From Dehalobacter alkaniphilus (GTDB lineage: Bacteria; Bacillota; Desulfitobacteriia; Desulfitobacteriales; Syntrophobotulaceae), in assembly GCA_040500365.1 (NCBI GenBank), contig CP148031.1:2170001-2234000 (forward strand): DNA of 64,000 bases, read 5' to 3'. Shown in pieces: positions 7,342 through 15,417 of this stretch. Position numbers and translations under genes: made by a program. Numbering within the stretch: position 1 is the stretch's first letter; each line of letters starts with the position of its first letter. A model generated the notes under the pieces. That model had not been told where the DNA came from. It saw only the letters and a list, made by a program, of their open reading frames with translations, and did no database searches.

Positions 7342-9378
7342 TTAACATACATCATTTGCTTCATTACGCATTTTTGTAACAAAAATATCAACAATATCAG
7401 GGTCAAAATGAATACAGGCGCATCTCTCTATTTCTTCTAAAGCTTCTTGTCTCGTGAATACTTTTCCATAGGTTCTTTCACCTGTCATTGCATCATAGGC
7501 GTCAGCAATGGATATAATTCTGGCCTCAAATGAGATTTCCTTCCCTACTAAACCTTTTGGATATCCAGACCCATCCCACTTTTCTTGATGCTCGAGAACA
7601 AACCTTGCTATATCAGAAAATTCATTTGCCGAAGATAATATTCGGTAACCGATTTCAGAATGCTTCTTCATCTCATTCCATTCATCATCATTCAATTTGT
7701 CCGGACTGTTAAGGATTTTCTCATCTATTCCGATTTTCCCAATATCATGCACCAATCCGGCTAAAGCAACCTGTTCGACAGCCTCTTTACCAAGCTTCAA
7801 TAAAAGTGCAATTTCTTTACAAAGTTTGCTGACTCTTTTGGAATGAAGCATTTCCCTATTGTTTTTCTCGTACAGTGCATTCATGATGAAGTCTATGGTC
7901 TTACTCCTCATACTTGTGCTTTCAAAAAGCTTATTCCGATACATATTGTCTTCAGCCTTTTTAATAATATCATTGATGTTTTCTGTGTTTTTTTCCTTCG
8001 TCTCATGGCCAAATGAGATAGAAATGTCCAGACCATTGATTTTTTCGTTTAATGAAAGCACCTGGATACGCTCAATGATTCCATCTGCTTCAGGCGCGCT
8101 CGTATGAGGCAATAAAATACCAAATTCATCTCCACCAAATCTGGCAATAATGTCATCTGCTCTGCAGCTTTTTTTTATCATTTCAGCTACTTTCTTAAGG
8201 AGTTCATCACCAACATGGTGACCAAACGAATCATTAATCAGTTTCAAACCATTGACATCGCCCATGACAACTGTGAAAGGCAGATTTCTTTTTACATCCA
8301 TCCGCTGCAGTTCTTCTTCATAAAATCTTCGGTTATACAGACCGGTAAGATGATCATAGTATGCAAGACGAAAGATTTCTTCTTCCTTTTGTTTTCGTTC
8401 TGTGATATCCCGCATAATGCCGGTCACACCACAAATTTGTTCTTGTTCGTCACGCATAAAGGATACATGCATTGAAATCCAGAGCAGAGAACCGGAAGCA
8501 TGGTAATGCTTCACCTCAATGATTCTTGACCTGTATTTATCACAGGTTTCTTCTGTTTCTTTCTCAAGTTCTTCCCTCAAAATAGATCTTAACTTATTTA
8601 AATCATCAATAGGATACTTGTCTTCCAGGCTTATATTGATATAATCAGCGCTGTTTCTGCCAAATAAACGCTCAACTGATGGGCTTAAATATGTAAGATT
8701 GAGATCTAAGTCTGCCGTCCATATGACATCAGAGGTATTTTCAGCAATTTTCCGATATTTCTCTTCACTATCCATCAGTTTCTTTAATAAACGATTTCTC
8801 TCAAATTGACTTAAAAAAATGATACATAGAAGATACGTCCCAATTGGATAAAGGATAATAACCGGCAAGAATATATCGTGTAACGTAATTTGAAAAAGGC
8901 CTTCGGGCAAAAAGAGCATGCATAAAAGCATATCGATATGTACAATCAGACCAAAAATAAGAAACTCTATAATATAAGGATATTTACGATGGAGAATCTT
9001 CTGAAAACGGAACTTATGCCAAAGGACACCCATTACCGATGTCGTAAGAATCACCGCAACCCCCATGTACATGCCTGGTCCACCGATGATGACTCGATAA
9101 GCAATCATGATAATACCGGCAATCAATGTCGGCAGTGCGCCAAAGAACATACCCGAAACACTTAGAAGAATGGATCTTGCATCAAAGATAACGCCACTGT
9201 CCAACCTAAATGCCGCCGACATAATCAACAATCCGGATGCGCCTATAAAAAATCCAAGTATCATTTTATATAAAGTATTGTTTATTCGCTTTATATTTTG
9301 GAATGCAGAAGAAATAAAAGCCAAAGTCAATAGAATTGTTATGTTATAAATCAAATTAATTACAATGCTTCTATCCAT
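7342..9378 (-). CDS. Membrane-bound PAS-GGDEF-HD-GYP cyclic-di-GMP enzyme
   Basis: This 678-residue protein starts with about six membrane helices resembling the 5TMR-LYT sensor (residues 1-195), then a PAS/PAC domain (about 205-330, ending GIMRDITERKQ), a GGDEF domain with an intact GGDEF motif near residue 415, and an HD-GYP domain (VHDIGKIG near 540; WDGSGYP near 600). GGDEF domains make c-di-GMP and HD-GYP domains degrade it. In HD-GYP the HHE triad reads HQE here (LEHQEKW), which may alter metal binding. It stands alone. It may supply the signal read by the pilus ATPases elsewhere in the window, which is inference. Confidence 0.9.
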   Translation of the reverse strand: MDRSIVINLIYNITILLTLAFISSAFQNIKRINNTLYKMILGFFIGASGLLIMSAAFRLDSGVIFDARSILLSVSGMFFGALPTLIAGIIMIAYRVIIGGPGMYMGVAVILTTSVMGVLWHKFRFQKILHRKYPYIIEFLIFGLIVHIDMLLCMLFLPEGLFQITLHDIFLPVIILYPIGTYLLCIIFLSQFERNRLLKKLMDSEEKYRKIAENTSDVIWTADLDLNLTYLSPSVERLFGRNSADYINISLEDKYPIDDLNKLRSILREELEKETEETCDKYRSRIIEVKHYHASGSLLWISMHVSFMRDEQEQICGVTGIMRDITERKQKEEEIFRLAYYDHLTGLYNRRFYEEELQRMDVKRNLPFTVVMGDVNGLKLINDSFGHHVGDELLKKVAEMIKKSCRADDIIARFGGDEFGILLPHTSAPEADGIIERIQVLSLNEKINGLDISISFGHETKEKNTENINDIIKKAEDNMYRNKLFESTSMRSKTIDFIMNALYEKNNREMLHSKRVSKLCKEIALLLKLGKEAVEQVALAGLVHDIGKIGIDEKILNSPDKLNDDEWNEMKKHSEIGYRILSSANEFSDIARFVLEHQEKWDGSGYPKGLVGKEISFEARIISIADAYDAMTGERTYGKVFTRQEALEEIERCACIHFDPDIVDIFVTKMRNEANDVC

Positions 9379-9534
9379 TTTTTACCTCAATTAATTTGGA
9401 TTTTGTGATATTGGATATCTGAGGTAAATTATAATTGATTTGGGCATTAATCTCTATCATTAATCTTTTATATTTTTTAAGCTATCCGTTTACCTTGTCT
9501 GACCCTTTAGTAATGAAAAGCTGAAGTCCCGGCA

Positions 9535-11432
9535 ATCGAGTAGGAGGGGGCGTCTCGCCCCCGGCCTCTCACACCACCGTATGTGCGGTTCCGCGTACGG
9601 CGGTTCAATAGTTTAAGTGCAGTACCTCGTATTTCTTGGCTATGTCATCATAGCCGAGGGATTCGAGGTATTTGTCAGTCAACGTATGATTAAGTATCCC
9701 GCTCCCGGCTACTCTCCAGTAGCCTTTGCCAGTGTACCCATTCTTGTGTGCCCAGTAAACCGACATGCCGAGTGCTATCAAGTTCCCGATTCGGGTTTTT
9801 GGTTTCTTCCACTGCTTCCAGATATACATCCGTATCCGTCGTTTCAGCCACCTGTTCAGTTCCTGAATTCTGCTCTTCATACCGGCAATAGCGTAATAAT
9901 TAAGCCACCCCGTTGTATATAGCTTCAGTTCCTTCAGAATCTGTTGAATGGCCCTTCCGCGATTCCGTTTTGTGATGCCTTTGAGCTTTTCCTTGAATTT
10001 CTTCATTGACTTTTCATGCACCCGTATTCCCGTACCTTTGCCCGTCCTGTACAAGGCAAAGCCAAGGAACTTAAGCTTCAGCGGTGATCCCGCTTTACTC
10101 TTTTCCGAGTTCACTTTCAGCTTTAGTTTCTTCTCAAGGTACTGCTTACAGCTTTCTAATACACGTTCTGCTGCTCTGCGGCTCTTGGTGTAGACAGCAA
10201 TGTCATCCGCGTATCGCAAATGCTTGTGCCCCCGTCTTTCCATTTCCTTGTCGAATTCATTGAGGTAGATATTCGAAAGTAACGGAGATAACGGGCCTCC
10301 CTGTGGGCTGCCTTCCTCCGTCTTGCTTTTCACTCCATTCTCCATGACTCCGCTTTTCAGAAACTTCTTGATGAGGTCTATAATCCGCTTATCTTTTACT
10401 TCTTTGCGTATTATATTCATCAGCAGTTCATGATTCATCGTATCGAAGTATTTTGACAGATCGATATCCGCTGCGCGGGTATATCCCTGTTCGTAGTACT
10501 CTTTCGCTTCCTTCATGGCTTGCTGTGCGCTGCGCCCCGGTCGATAGCCGTAGCTTGCCTCCGAAAACAGCGGTTCAAAGATTGGTTGCAATATCTGCAC
10601 CAATGCCTGTTGCACCATCCGATCAATGACCGTTGGCACACCAAGTTTTCGTACTCCTCCATCCGGTTTGGGTATCTCTACTCTCCTAACCGGTTGAGGC
10701 CTGTACATCCCGTTTCCTAAACTCTGTAGCAACTCCTCTCTGTGTTTCCTGAGCCAGGGCAGCATTTCATCCACGGTCATTCCGTCGACTCCTGCTGCTC
10801 CACCGTTTGACTTAACCCTTTTGAAAGCCCTGTTCAGGTTTTCTCTGTCCAGAAGTCTTTTCATTAGGTCGACTGCACCGTCTTTTTCCTTGGTTTCTCG
10901 TTCAACGATGCTCCGCGCTCCGCCGTTGTCTTCGGGTTCCACCCTATCTTCCGGGCGGCAGCCAAGGTTTCCCTCGTATTCTGCCTTCTTCACATCGTCC
11001 ACCTTCTTCCTTCTTCAAAAGACTACTACTGTTCAGCCCTTCCCGCGTTTCCGCGGTACTATAGCTTCTGCTGACTTCTCATGCCTCAGCTACACATCAC
11101 TGCGCGGTTTGCTCCTGTGGGTCGTCGAATGCGTCCCTCTTGTCGGGAGCGTGGTATGAGATCTCCCCGGGTAAGAACAACAACCTTCATCCCATGTAAC
11201 CGCCGCATTTACTGTACAGGGTTCGGGTAGTATTGGACTTTGTTTTATTAAGCAAACTCGTCCACCCTGATTCAGCCTTATATGCGGTTTCTGTTCGTCG
11301 GTTCAGGACTTTGCTTACGGCTTCCTTTAGATTCCACCTCACGATGGACACCCTTGCCGTTCGGCTAGCACTTCCTACTACCAAGCGTGCAGCGGACTCT
11401 CACCGCCGAGTTGTTGCCCATGCCGGGCGCAC
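9535..11432 (-). mobile_element. Complete group II intron, probably class C
   Basis: The 5' end on the minus strand is GTGCGCCCGGCATGGGC at 11432, the usual class C opening. Domain V-like sequence (GAACCGCACATACGGTGG...) lies just after the encoded reverse transcriptase, and the 3' end CCTACTCGAT is at about 9535. Length is about 1.9 kb. The 5' exon ends in the malic enzyme terminator hairpin followed by TTATTTTAA, the favoured class C target. The intron thus transcribes in the same direction as the gene it follows. The boundaries are read by eye; the 3' end may be off by a few bases. Confidence 0.85.
9605..11002 (-). CDS. ltrA: Group II intron reverse transcriptase/maturase
   Basis: The 465-residue intron-encoded protein carries reverse transcriptase blocks (RVEIPKPDGGVRKLG, SYGYRPGRSA, GSPQGGPLSPLLSN, active-site YADD) and a maturase X domain (KLYTTGWLNYYAI). 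There is no obvious C-terminal endonuclease domain, as expected for class C. It acts in splicing and retrohoming of its own intron. The frame is uninterrupted, so the element may be active. Confidence 0.95.
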   Translation of the reverse strand: MDDVKKAEYEGNLGCRPEDRVEPEDNGGARSIVERETKEKDGAVDLMKRLLDRENLNRAFKRVKSNGGAAGVDGMTVDEMLPWLRKHREELLQSLGNGMYRPQPVRRVEIPKPDGGVRKLGVPTVIDRMVQQALVQILQPIFEPLFSEASYGYRPGRSAQQAMKEAKEYYEQGYTRAADIDLSKYFDTMNHELLMNIIRKEVKDKRIIDLIKKFLKSGVMENGVKSKTEEGSPQGGPLSPLLSNIYLNEFDKEMERRGHKHLRYADDIAVYTKSRRAAERVLESCKQYLEKKLKLKVNSEKSKAGSPLKLKFLGFALYRTGKGTGIRVHEKSMKKFKEKLKGITKRNRGRAIQQILKELKLYTTGWLNYYAIAGMKSRIQELNRWLKRRIRMYIWKQWKKPKTRIGNLIALGMSVYWAHKNGYTGKGYWRVAGSGILNHTLTDKYLESLGYDDIAKKYEVLHLNY

Positions 11433-11434
11433 TT

Positions 11435-11468
11435 AAAATAAGCCGCCCGCCAAGAATTGGCCAGCAGC
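11435..11468 (-). terminator. Malic enzyme terminator, host of the intron insertion
   Basis: The minus strand forms a GC-rich hairpin (GCTGCTGGCC, loop AATTCTT, GGCGGGCGGC, with G-U pairs and one mismatch) followed by TTATTTTAA, at which point the intron begins. It lies about 60 bp past the malic enzyme stop. Confidence 0.75.
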
Positions 11469-11530
11469 TTATCAAGCACTCATTGAAGTTTCTTATTCCG
11501 TTTTACAGTCCTTTGCTTGAATTCCAATTC

Positions 11531-12787
11531 CTACTTATACTGATTTGCCAGTCTTTTCTTCAGATTCTCCGCAACCAGCGCAGGATCAATCGGATTTCTG
11601 GCAATACCGGATTCAATTGCCGCTCTAGCTGTTGCTGCAGCGACAGCAGCGGCAACTTCAGGATTAAAGGCACTTGGGATGATGTAGTCGGCACACAATT
11701 CTTCCGGTTTAACGCAGTTGGCAATCGCTTGAGCGGCAGCAATTTTCATTGCATCGTTGATATCGGTTGCGCGGACATCAATCGCACCGCGAAACATGCC
11801 CGGGAAAGCCAGAACGTTGTTGATCTGATTGATAACGTCGGAGCGCCCAGTCGAGATGACAGCAGCGCCGGCATCGAGGGCTCTTTCAATCGGCCAGATT
11901 TCCGGAATCGGATTGGCCTGAGCAAAGACGATCGGATCTTTGGCCATGGATTTAATCATCTCTTCGTCAATGGAATCTGGAGCCGATACGCCGATAAAGA
12001 CGTCCGCACCCTTGATCGCATCTCTGAGGCTACCTCTACACATTTCATAATTTGTCTTTTCAGCGATTTCGTCCTTATATTTATTCATACCTTCAGGGCG
12101 TCCTTTATAGATCGCACCTTTGGTATCGCACATGATAACGTTCTTCAGTCCCATACTCATCATCAGCTTGATGATTGCAATCCCGGCGGCTCCGGCGCCG
12201 TTCGTTACGACTTTGATTTCATCTATACTCTTGCCGACGACTTTCAGCGCATTAAAAAGACCCGCCAAAGTAACGACAGCTGTTCCATGCTGATCATCAT
12301 GGAAGATCGGGCCTTTGAAAATATTGCGGGCTTTTAACTTTCCTTCAATTTCAAAACATTCTGGAGCTTTGATATCCTCAAGATTAACACCGCCAAAGGT
12401 CGGCGCTATTAACTCGACAAGCTCAACAATTTTATCAATATCATTCGTATTTACACAAATCGGGAATGCGTCAACGTCGGCAAAGGCTTTAAACAGAAGA
12501 GCTTTTCCTTCCATGACAGGCATAGCCGCTGCTGGACCAAGGTTGCCAAGCCCGAGAATGGCTGTTCCATCAGAAACGATACAGACATAGTTGGCATGAT
12601 TGGTGTAAACATCGAGATTCGCTAAATCTTTCGCAATCTCTTTCACAGGCTCGGCCACTCCGGGGGAATAGGCGAGCGTCAAATCGTCCCTGTCATTGGC
12701 CGAAACCGTTACTTTTACTTCAAGTTTACCAGGCCTTACGGCGTGGAACGCCAAAGCCTCTTCACGCAGGTTTTTAATTCGGGACAT
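11531..12787 (-). CDS. NAD(P)-dependent malic enzyme
   Basis: The 418-residue protein matches short bacterial malic enzymes, which convert malate to pyruvate and CO2 with reduction of NAD(P)+. Visible signatures are LAYSPGVAEP (about 38-47), SDGTAILGLGNLGP, the catalytic MEGKALLFK, FHDDQHGTA and the nucleotide-binding TNGAGAAGIA. It lies downstream of the thiokinase/lyase operon on the same strand, separated by a strong hairpin, so it is a neighbouring unit. Together they suggest malate as a metabolic node. Cofactor preference cannot be read with confidence. Confidence 0.93.
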   Translation of the reverse strand: MSRIKNLREEALAFHAVRPGKLEVKVTVSANDRDDLTLAYSPGVAEPVKEIAKDLANLDVYTNHANYVCIVSDGTAILGLGNLGPAAAMPVMEGKALLFKAFADVDAFPICVNTNDIDKIVELVELIAPTFGGVNLEDIKAPECFEIEGKLKARNIFKGPIFHDDQHGTAVVTLAGLFNALKVVGKSIDEIKVVTNGAGAAGIAIIKLMMSMGLKNVIMCDTKGAIYKGRPEGMNKYKDEIAEKTNYEMCRGSLRDAIKGADVFIGVSAPDSIDEEMIKSMAKDPIVFAQANPIPEIWPIERALDAGAAVISTGRSDVINQINNVLAFPGMFRGAIDVRATDINDAMKIAAAQAIANCVKPEELCADYIIPSAFNPEVAAAVAAATARAAIESGIARNPIDPALVAENLKKRLANQYK

Positions 12788-13137
12788 TCACATCTTCCTC
12801 TCACTTTGTGGTTTATTTGGTTTTTGGCTTAAGTCTTTTTATTCAGTAAATTTTTTTTAGTAATACATTGTCGTTATTTGACACATTGCTTATGTAAACA
12901 AATTATAAAAGCGTTTCTTTAAATTATCTCATGAATGAAAACAAAAAATCAACCATTTTGTTTTTGAAAGTAAGTATCAGAATTGTTAAAAATTGCCCTC
13001 TGATATTGGGATCAATACGTTGTATTGATTTGAACGGGTTAAATAGCGGATATCACAATGTCTGACTGCCCCTACAGGGGCAGTCAGACATTGTGTGACT
13101 CGAGTCATATAAAACTTTAAAGCAAACTTGGCTGGCG
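12788..13137. other. Malic enzyme upstream region
   Basis: This 350-bp AT-rich spacer holds the lyase operon hairpin (13054-13095), the start of a dispersed repeat copy (13117 onward) and presumably the malic enzyme promoter. No gene or clear promoter hexamers could be fixed. Confidence 0.4.
13054..13095. repeat. Perfect 20-bp hairpin downstream of the lyase operon
   Basis: Arms 13054-13073 and 13076-13095 are exact complements around AC. It lies 43 bp past the lyase stop and may end that transcript, but no T-run follows on the minus strand, so it resembles the other long palindromes more than a usual terminator. Confidence 0.85.
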
Positions 13138-13145
13138 TCAAGCTT
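13117..13145. repeat. Dispersed repeat, copy 1 (5' part, overlaps a stop codon)
   Basis: The sequence AAAGCAAACTTGGCTGGCGTCAAGC matches the start of the elements at 15038, 26801 and 31797. Its TCA at 13138-13140 is the lyase stop codon, so the element defines the gene's end. Confidence 0.6.
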
Positions 13146-14019
13146 CTTTCGCTTCAATCTCAGCCTGAGCAGCCAGAATATCTTTGGCATTCAGGTATAC
13201 GGGAGTATCCACCATTTTACCGTTGTAGGATACGGCTGCTTTTCCTTTGGCAATACCCTCTTCTTCAAACACTTTGACAACGCCGTTAGCCCATTCTACA
13301 TCGGCCGGATCCGGAGCATACAGACGGTTGGACGGCTCAACCTGGCCCGGATGAATAATCATACGGCCTTCATAGCCCATCTGTTTGCCATCGGCAACGT
13401 TCTTTTCGAAAGCGGGAATATCCTGATAAGCAACAAACGGTGCGTCAATTGCGACAATACCGGCTGCACGGCAGGCAACACCGACTTTGGCGCGTCCCCA
13501 CAGCTGCTCATTCGCTTCGGAGGTTAGTTTGATCCGCATGTCGCGGCAATAATCTACAGCGCCAAAAATAGCATTCACGTTACGTTTGCTAGCCATACAG
13601 CACTCATACGCATTCATGATTCCTTTTGCTGTTTCCAGCAGCATAGAAATTTTGATGGAACCAACTTCCAGACCACGGCGGCGCTCCAGCTCTTCGAGCT
13701 TCCAGTCCAGACGTTTGACATCATCAGGATGTCCAGTCTTGGCAAGCGTTACGCCATGAAGACCTTCCCAAACGACAGCCTCAAGGTCATCGTTGGTTAA
13801 TTCTGTTTCCCAGTTGTTGATTCTGACATAAATCTGGGAACCATTGGAACCGGCATATTTCAGATTCTCGGCAATAATTTTGCGTGCATTTTCCTTTTCA
13901 GCCGGTGGTACGGAATCCTCCAGATCCAGTGTGATGATATCAGCAGGAAAGCTTGGCGCTTTCTCAACCATCTTCGGGTTATTTCCCGGTACGTAGAGAA
14001 TAGATCTCATAACAGCCAT
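13138..14019 (-). CDS. HpcH/HpaI aldolase (CitE/malyl-CoA lyase-like)
   Basis: The 293-residue TIM-barrel lyase opens with RSILYVPGNNPKMVEKA and has DIITLDLEDSVPPAEKENAR, a metal-binding glutamate in SMLLETAKGIMNAYE, and GAVDYCRDM. This is the CitE/malyl-CoA lyase family, which splits citryl-, citramalyl- or malyl-CoA type esters. ATG 14019 is chosen because AAGGAGG lies ten bases upstream; the longer frame from 14106 lacks one. It is the last gene of the operon behind thiokinase alpha. Together they would activate a hydroxy acid to its CoA ester and cleave it, for example malate to acetyl-CoA and glyoxylate. The real substrate is not proven by sequence. Confidence 0.85.
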   Translation of the reverse strand: MAVMRSILYVPGNNPKMVEKAPSFPADIITLDLEDSVPPAEKENARKIIAENLKYAGSNGSQIYVRINNWETELTNDDLEAVVWEGLHGVTLAKTGHPDDVKRLDWKLEELERRRGLEVGSIKISMLLETAKGIMNAYECCMASKRNVNAIFGAVDYCRDMRIKLTSEANEQLWGRAKVGVACRAAGIVAIDAPFVAYQDIPAFEKNVADGKQMGYEGRMIIHPGQVEPSNRLYAPDPADVEWANGVVKVFEEEGIAKGKAAVSYNGKMVDTPVYLNAKDILAAQAEIEAKEA

Positions 14020-14116
14020 TTTAAGTATGCCTCCTTTTATTTTACCTTTAAGAATTTTGGCAACTATGCCAAGATTATTTTCATCAAGCAAAGATATTAA
14101 TTCCAAGAATCAATCA

Positions 14117-15013
14117 TTATTCCTTAATTTTCTCCTTCAAAATAATCGGGATATCTATTGGCGTTTCGGCGACAAAACCACCCGCTTTAAGGACCGCTTC
14201 AATTTTGCTCTTCGCTGAGCCACGTCCGCGTTCCACAATATTTGAAGCATGGGAAAAACGTTGGCCTTCGGGAGCCCAGGCTCCGGCCACGTAGATCACA
14301 AAAGGTTTTGTGAATTTGCCTTCCGCAATAGTATCGGCACATTCCTCTTCCTGAGAGCTGCCGATCTCGGCATAGACGGCTACACCTTTTGTTTCAGGAT
14401 CTGCTTCAAATAAGGGCAGCAAATCAGCCATAGATGTTCCAAGTACAGGTTCGGTTCCGGTATGTACGACTGTACTTACGCCGAAGCCACCTTCTCTTAA
14501 TACCCAAGGGATGGTCCCTGATTGTCCGCCACTGCGCGAAAAGACACCAATATTGCCTTTCTTGAAGAACTTGTTAGCCCACTCGACATTGCCGCCAAGC
14601 CAGCCGACGACTGCTTCTCCCGGTGTCAAAATGCCAATGGATCCGGGGCCGATTAAGCGGGTTCCTCTCAGCTTGCAATAAGCGACCATTTCCATAATAT
14701 CATGGATGGGTGTTCCTTCAACACACGGAATAATATTTTTGACACCCGCGTCGGCAGCTTCAAAAACAGCGGTTTTCAGAACACTGCCCGGCACAAAGAT
14801 AACGCTAAAGTCAATCTCACCCTGTTCTCTGGCAATTTCCTTAACCGTATTATAGACGGGGATGCCATGAACCTCGTCCCCTTTTTTTCCTGGGCTGGTT
14901 CCGCCGATGACTTTGGTGCCATATTCTTTCATGTATTTGGTTCTTACAGATCCTTCACGGCCGGTAATTCCCTGGATAATGACTTTAGACTGGTTACTGA
15001 TTAAAATACCCAT
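14117..15013 (-). CDS. Acyl-CoA synthetase alpha subunit (SucD/MtkB-like)
   Basis: The 298-residue protein has a CoA-binding Rossmann fold (IIQGITGREGS near 12-22; GGTSPGKKG) and the ligase domain with the phospho-histidine region, here His255 in RFSHASNIVERGRGS. The same fold serves succinyl-CoA synthetase, malate-CoA ligase and citryl-CoA synthetase. It has GAGGGA before ATG. Linkage to a CitE-type lyase favours malate or citrate-like substrates over succinate (inference). A dispersed repeat separates it from the ferredoxin-like gene upstream, yet all four genes share orientation and close spacing. Confidence 0.85.
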   Translation of the reverse strand: MGILISNQSKVIIQGITGREGSVRTKYMKEYGTKVIGGTSPGKKGDEVHGIPVYNTVKEIAREQGEIDFSVIFVPGSVLKTAVFEAADAGVKNIIPCVEGTPIHDIMEMVAYCKLRGTRLIGPGSIGILTPGEAVVGWLGGNVEWANKFFKKGNIGVFSRSGGQSGTIPWVLREGGFGVSTVVHTGTEPVLGTSMADLLPLFEADPETKGVAVYAEIGSSQEEECADTIAEGKFTKPFVIYVAGAWAPEGQRFSHASNIVERGRGSAKSKIEAVLKAGGFVAETPIDIPIILKEKIKE

Positions 15014-15037
15014 TCTTATCCCTCATTTAAATTTTGT

Positions 15038-15117
15038 AAAGAAACTTGGCTGGTGACAGCCTTTACTGCACTTAGATATATCAGAAAGTAATTTATACTT
15101 TCTGATATGTAAATAAA
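15038..15117. repeat. Dispersed repeat, copy 2 (full-length form)
   Basis: It begins AAAGAAACTTGGCTGG and ends in a hairpin whose arms ATCAGAAAGTA and TACTTTCTGAT flank ATTTA. This copy lies inside the thiokinase operon between the FixX-like and alpha genes. Confidence 0.75.
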
Positions 15118-15408
15118 CTATTGTAAACCGCGTTTGGCTAGATAGACATCAATACCCGTAATCGGAACATCGATGGTCAAAGCCTTATTCCCTTCGAACT
15201 TACAGGCGATCTCACAAGCCAGACATTCTGTTCCAAGCCGGAGAACTTCCCCTGCGCTCAGATACTCGACGGATGGTTTCCCGTCAACAATTTGAAGCAA
15301 TCCTCTGGCATATTTTTTACAAGCTGCTGCGCATGCTTTGGTTTCACATGTGTCACACTTGCTGGTATCGATGCTTATGGTAATACTTTTTTCTTTAATT
15401 TCCAGCAT
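15118..15408 (-). CDS. FixX-like ferredoxin encoded between thiokinase subunits
   Basis: This 96-residue protein has seven cysteines: C18-x2-C21-x4-C26-x3-C30 and C62-x2-C65-x3-C69. The first group, followed by VDGKPSVEYL and then ECLACEIAC, follows the spacing of FixX ferredoxin-like proteins (C-x2-C-x4-C-x3-CP ... YE-x-CLECG-x-C). It should bind an Fe-S cluster. Nine bases separate it from the beta-subunit stop, and AGGGA precedes its ATG. No electron-transfer flavoprotein genes are nearby, so its partner is presumably the thiokinase or lyase. A redox role with this enzyme is not known to me. Confidence 0.75.
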   Translation of the reverse strand: MLEIKEKSITISIDTSKCDTCETKACAAACKKYARGLLQIVDGKPSVEYLSAGEVLRLGTECLACEIACKFEGNKALTIDVPITGIDVYLAKRGLQ

Positions 15409-15417
15409 GGCATTTCC

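Noticed and set aside
11187..11384. Minus-strand ORF of 65 residues upstream of the intron reverse transcriptase
   Set aside because: It falls in the structured 5' RNA domains of the group II intron, with no coding signature.
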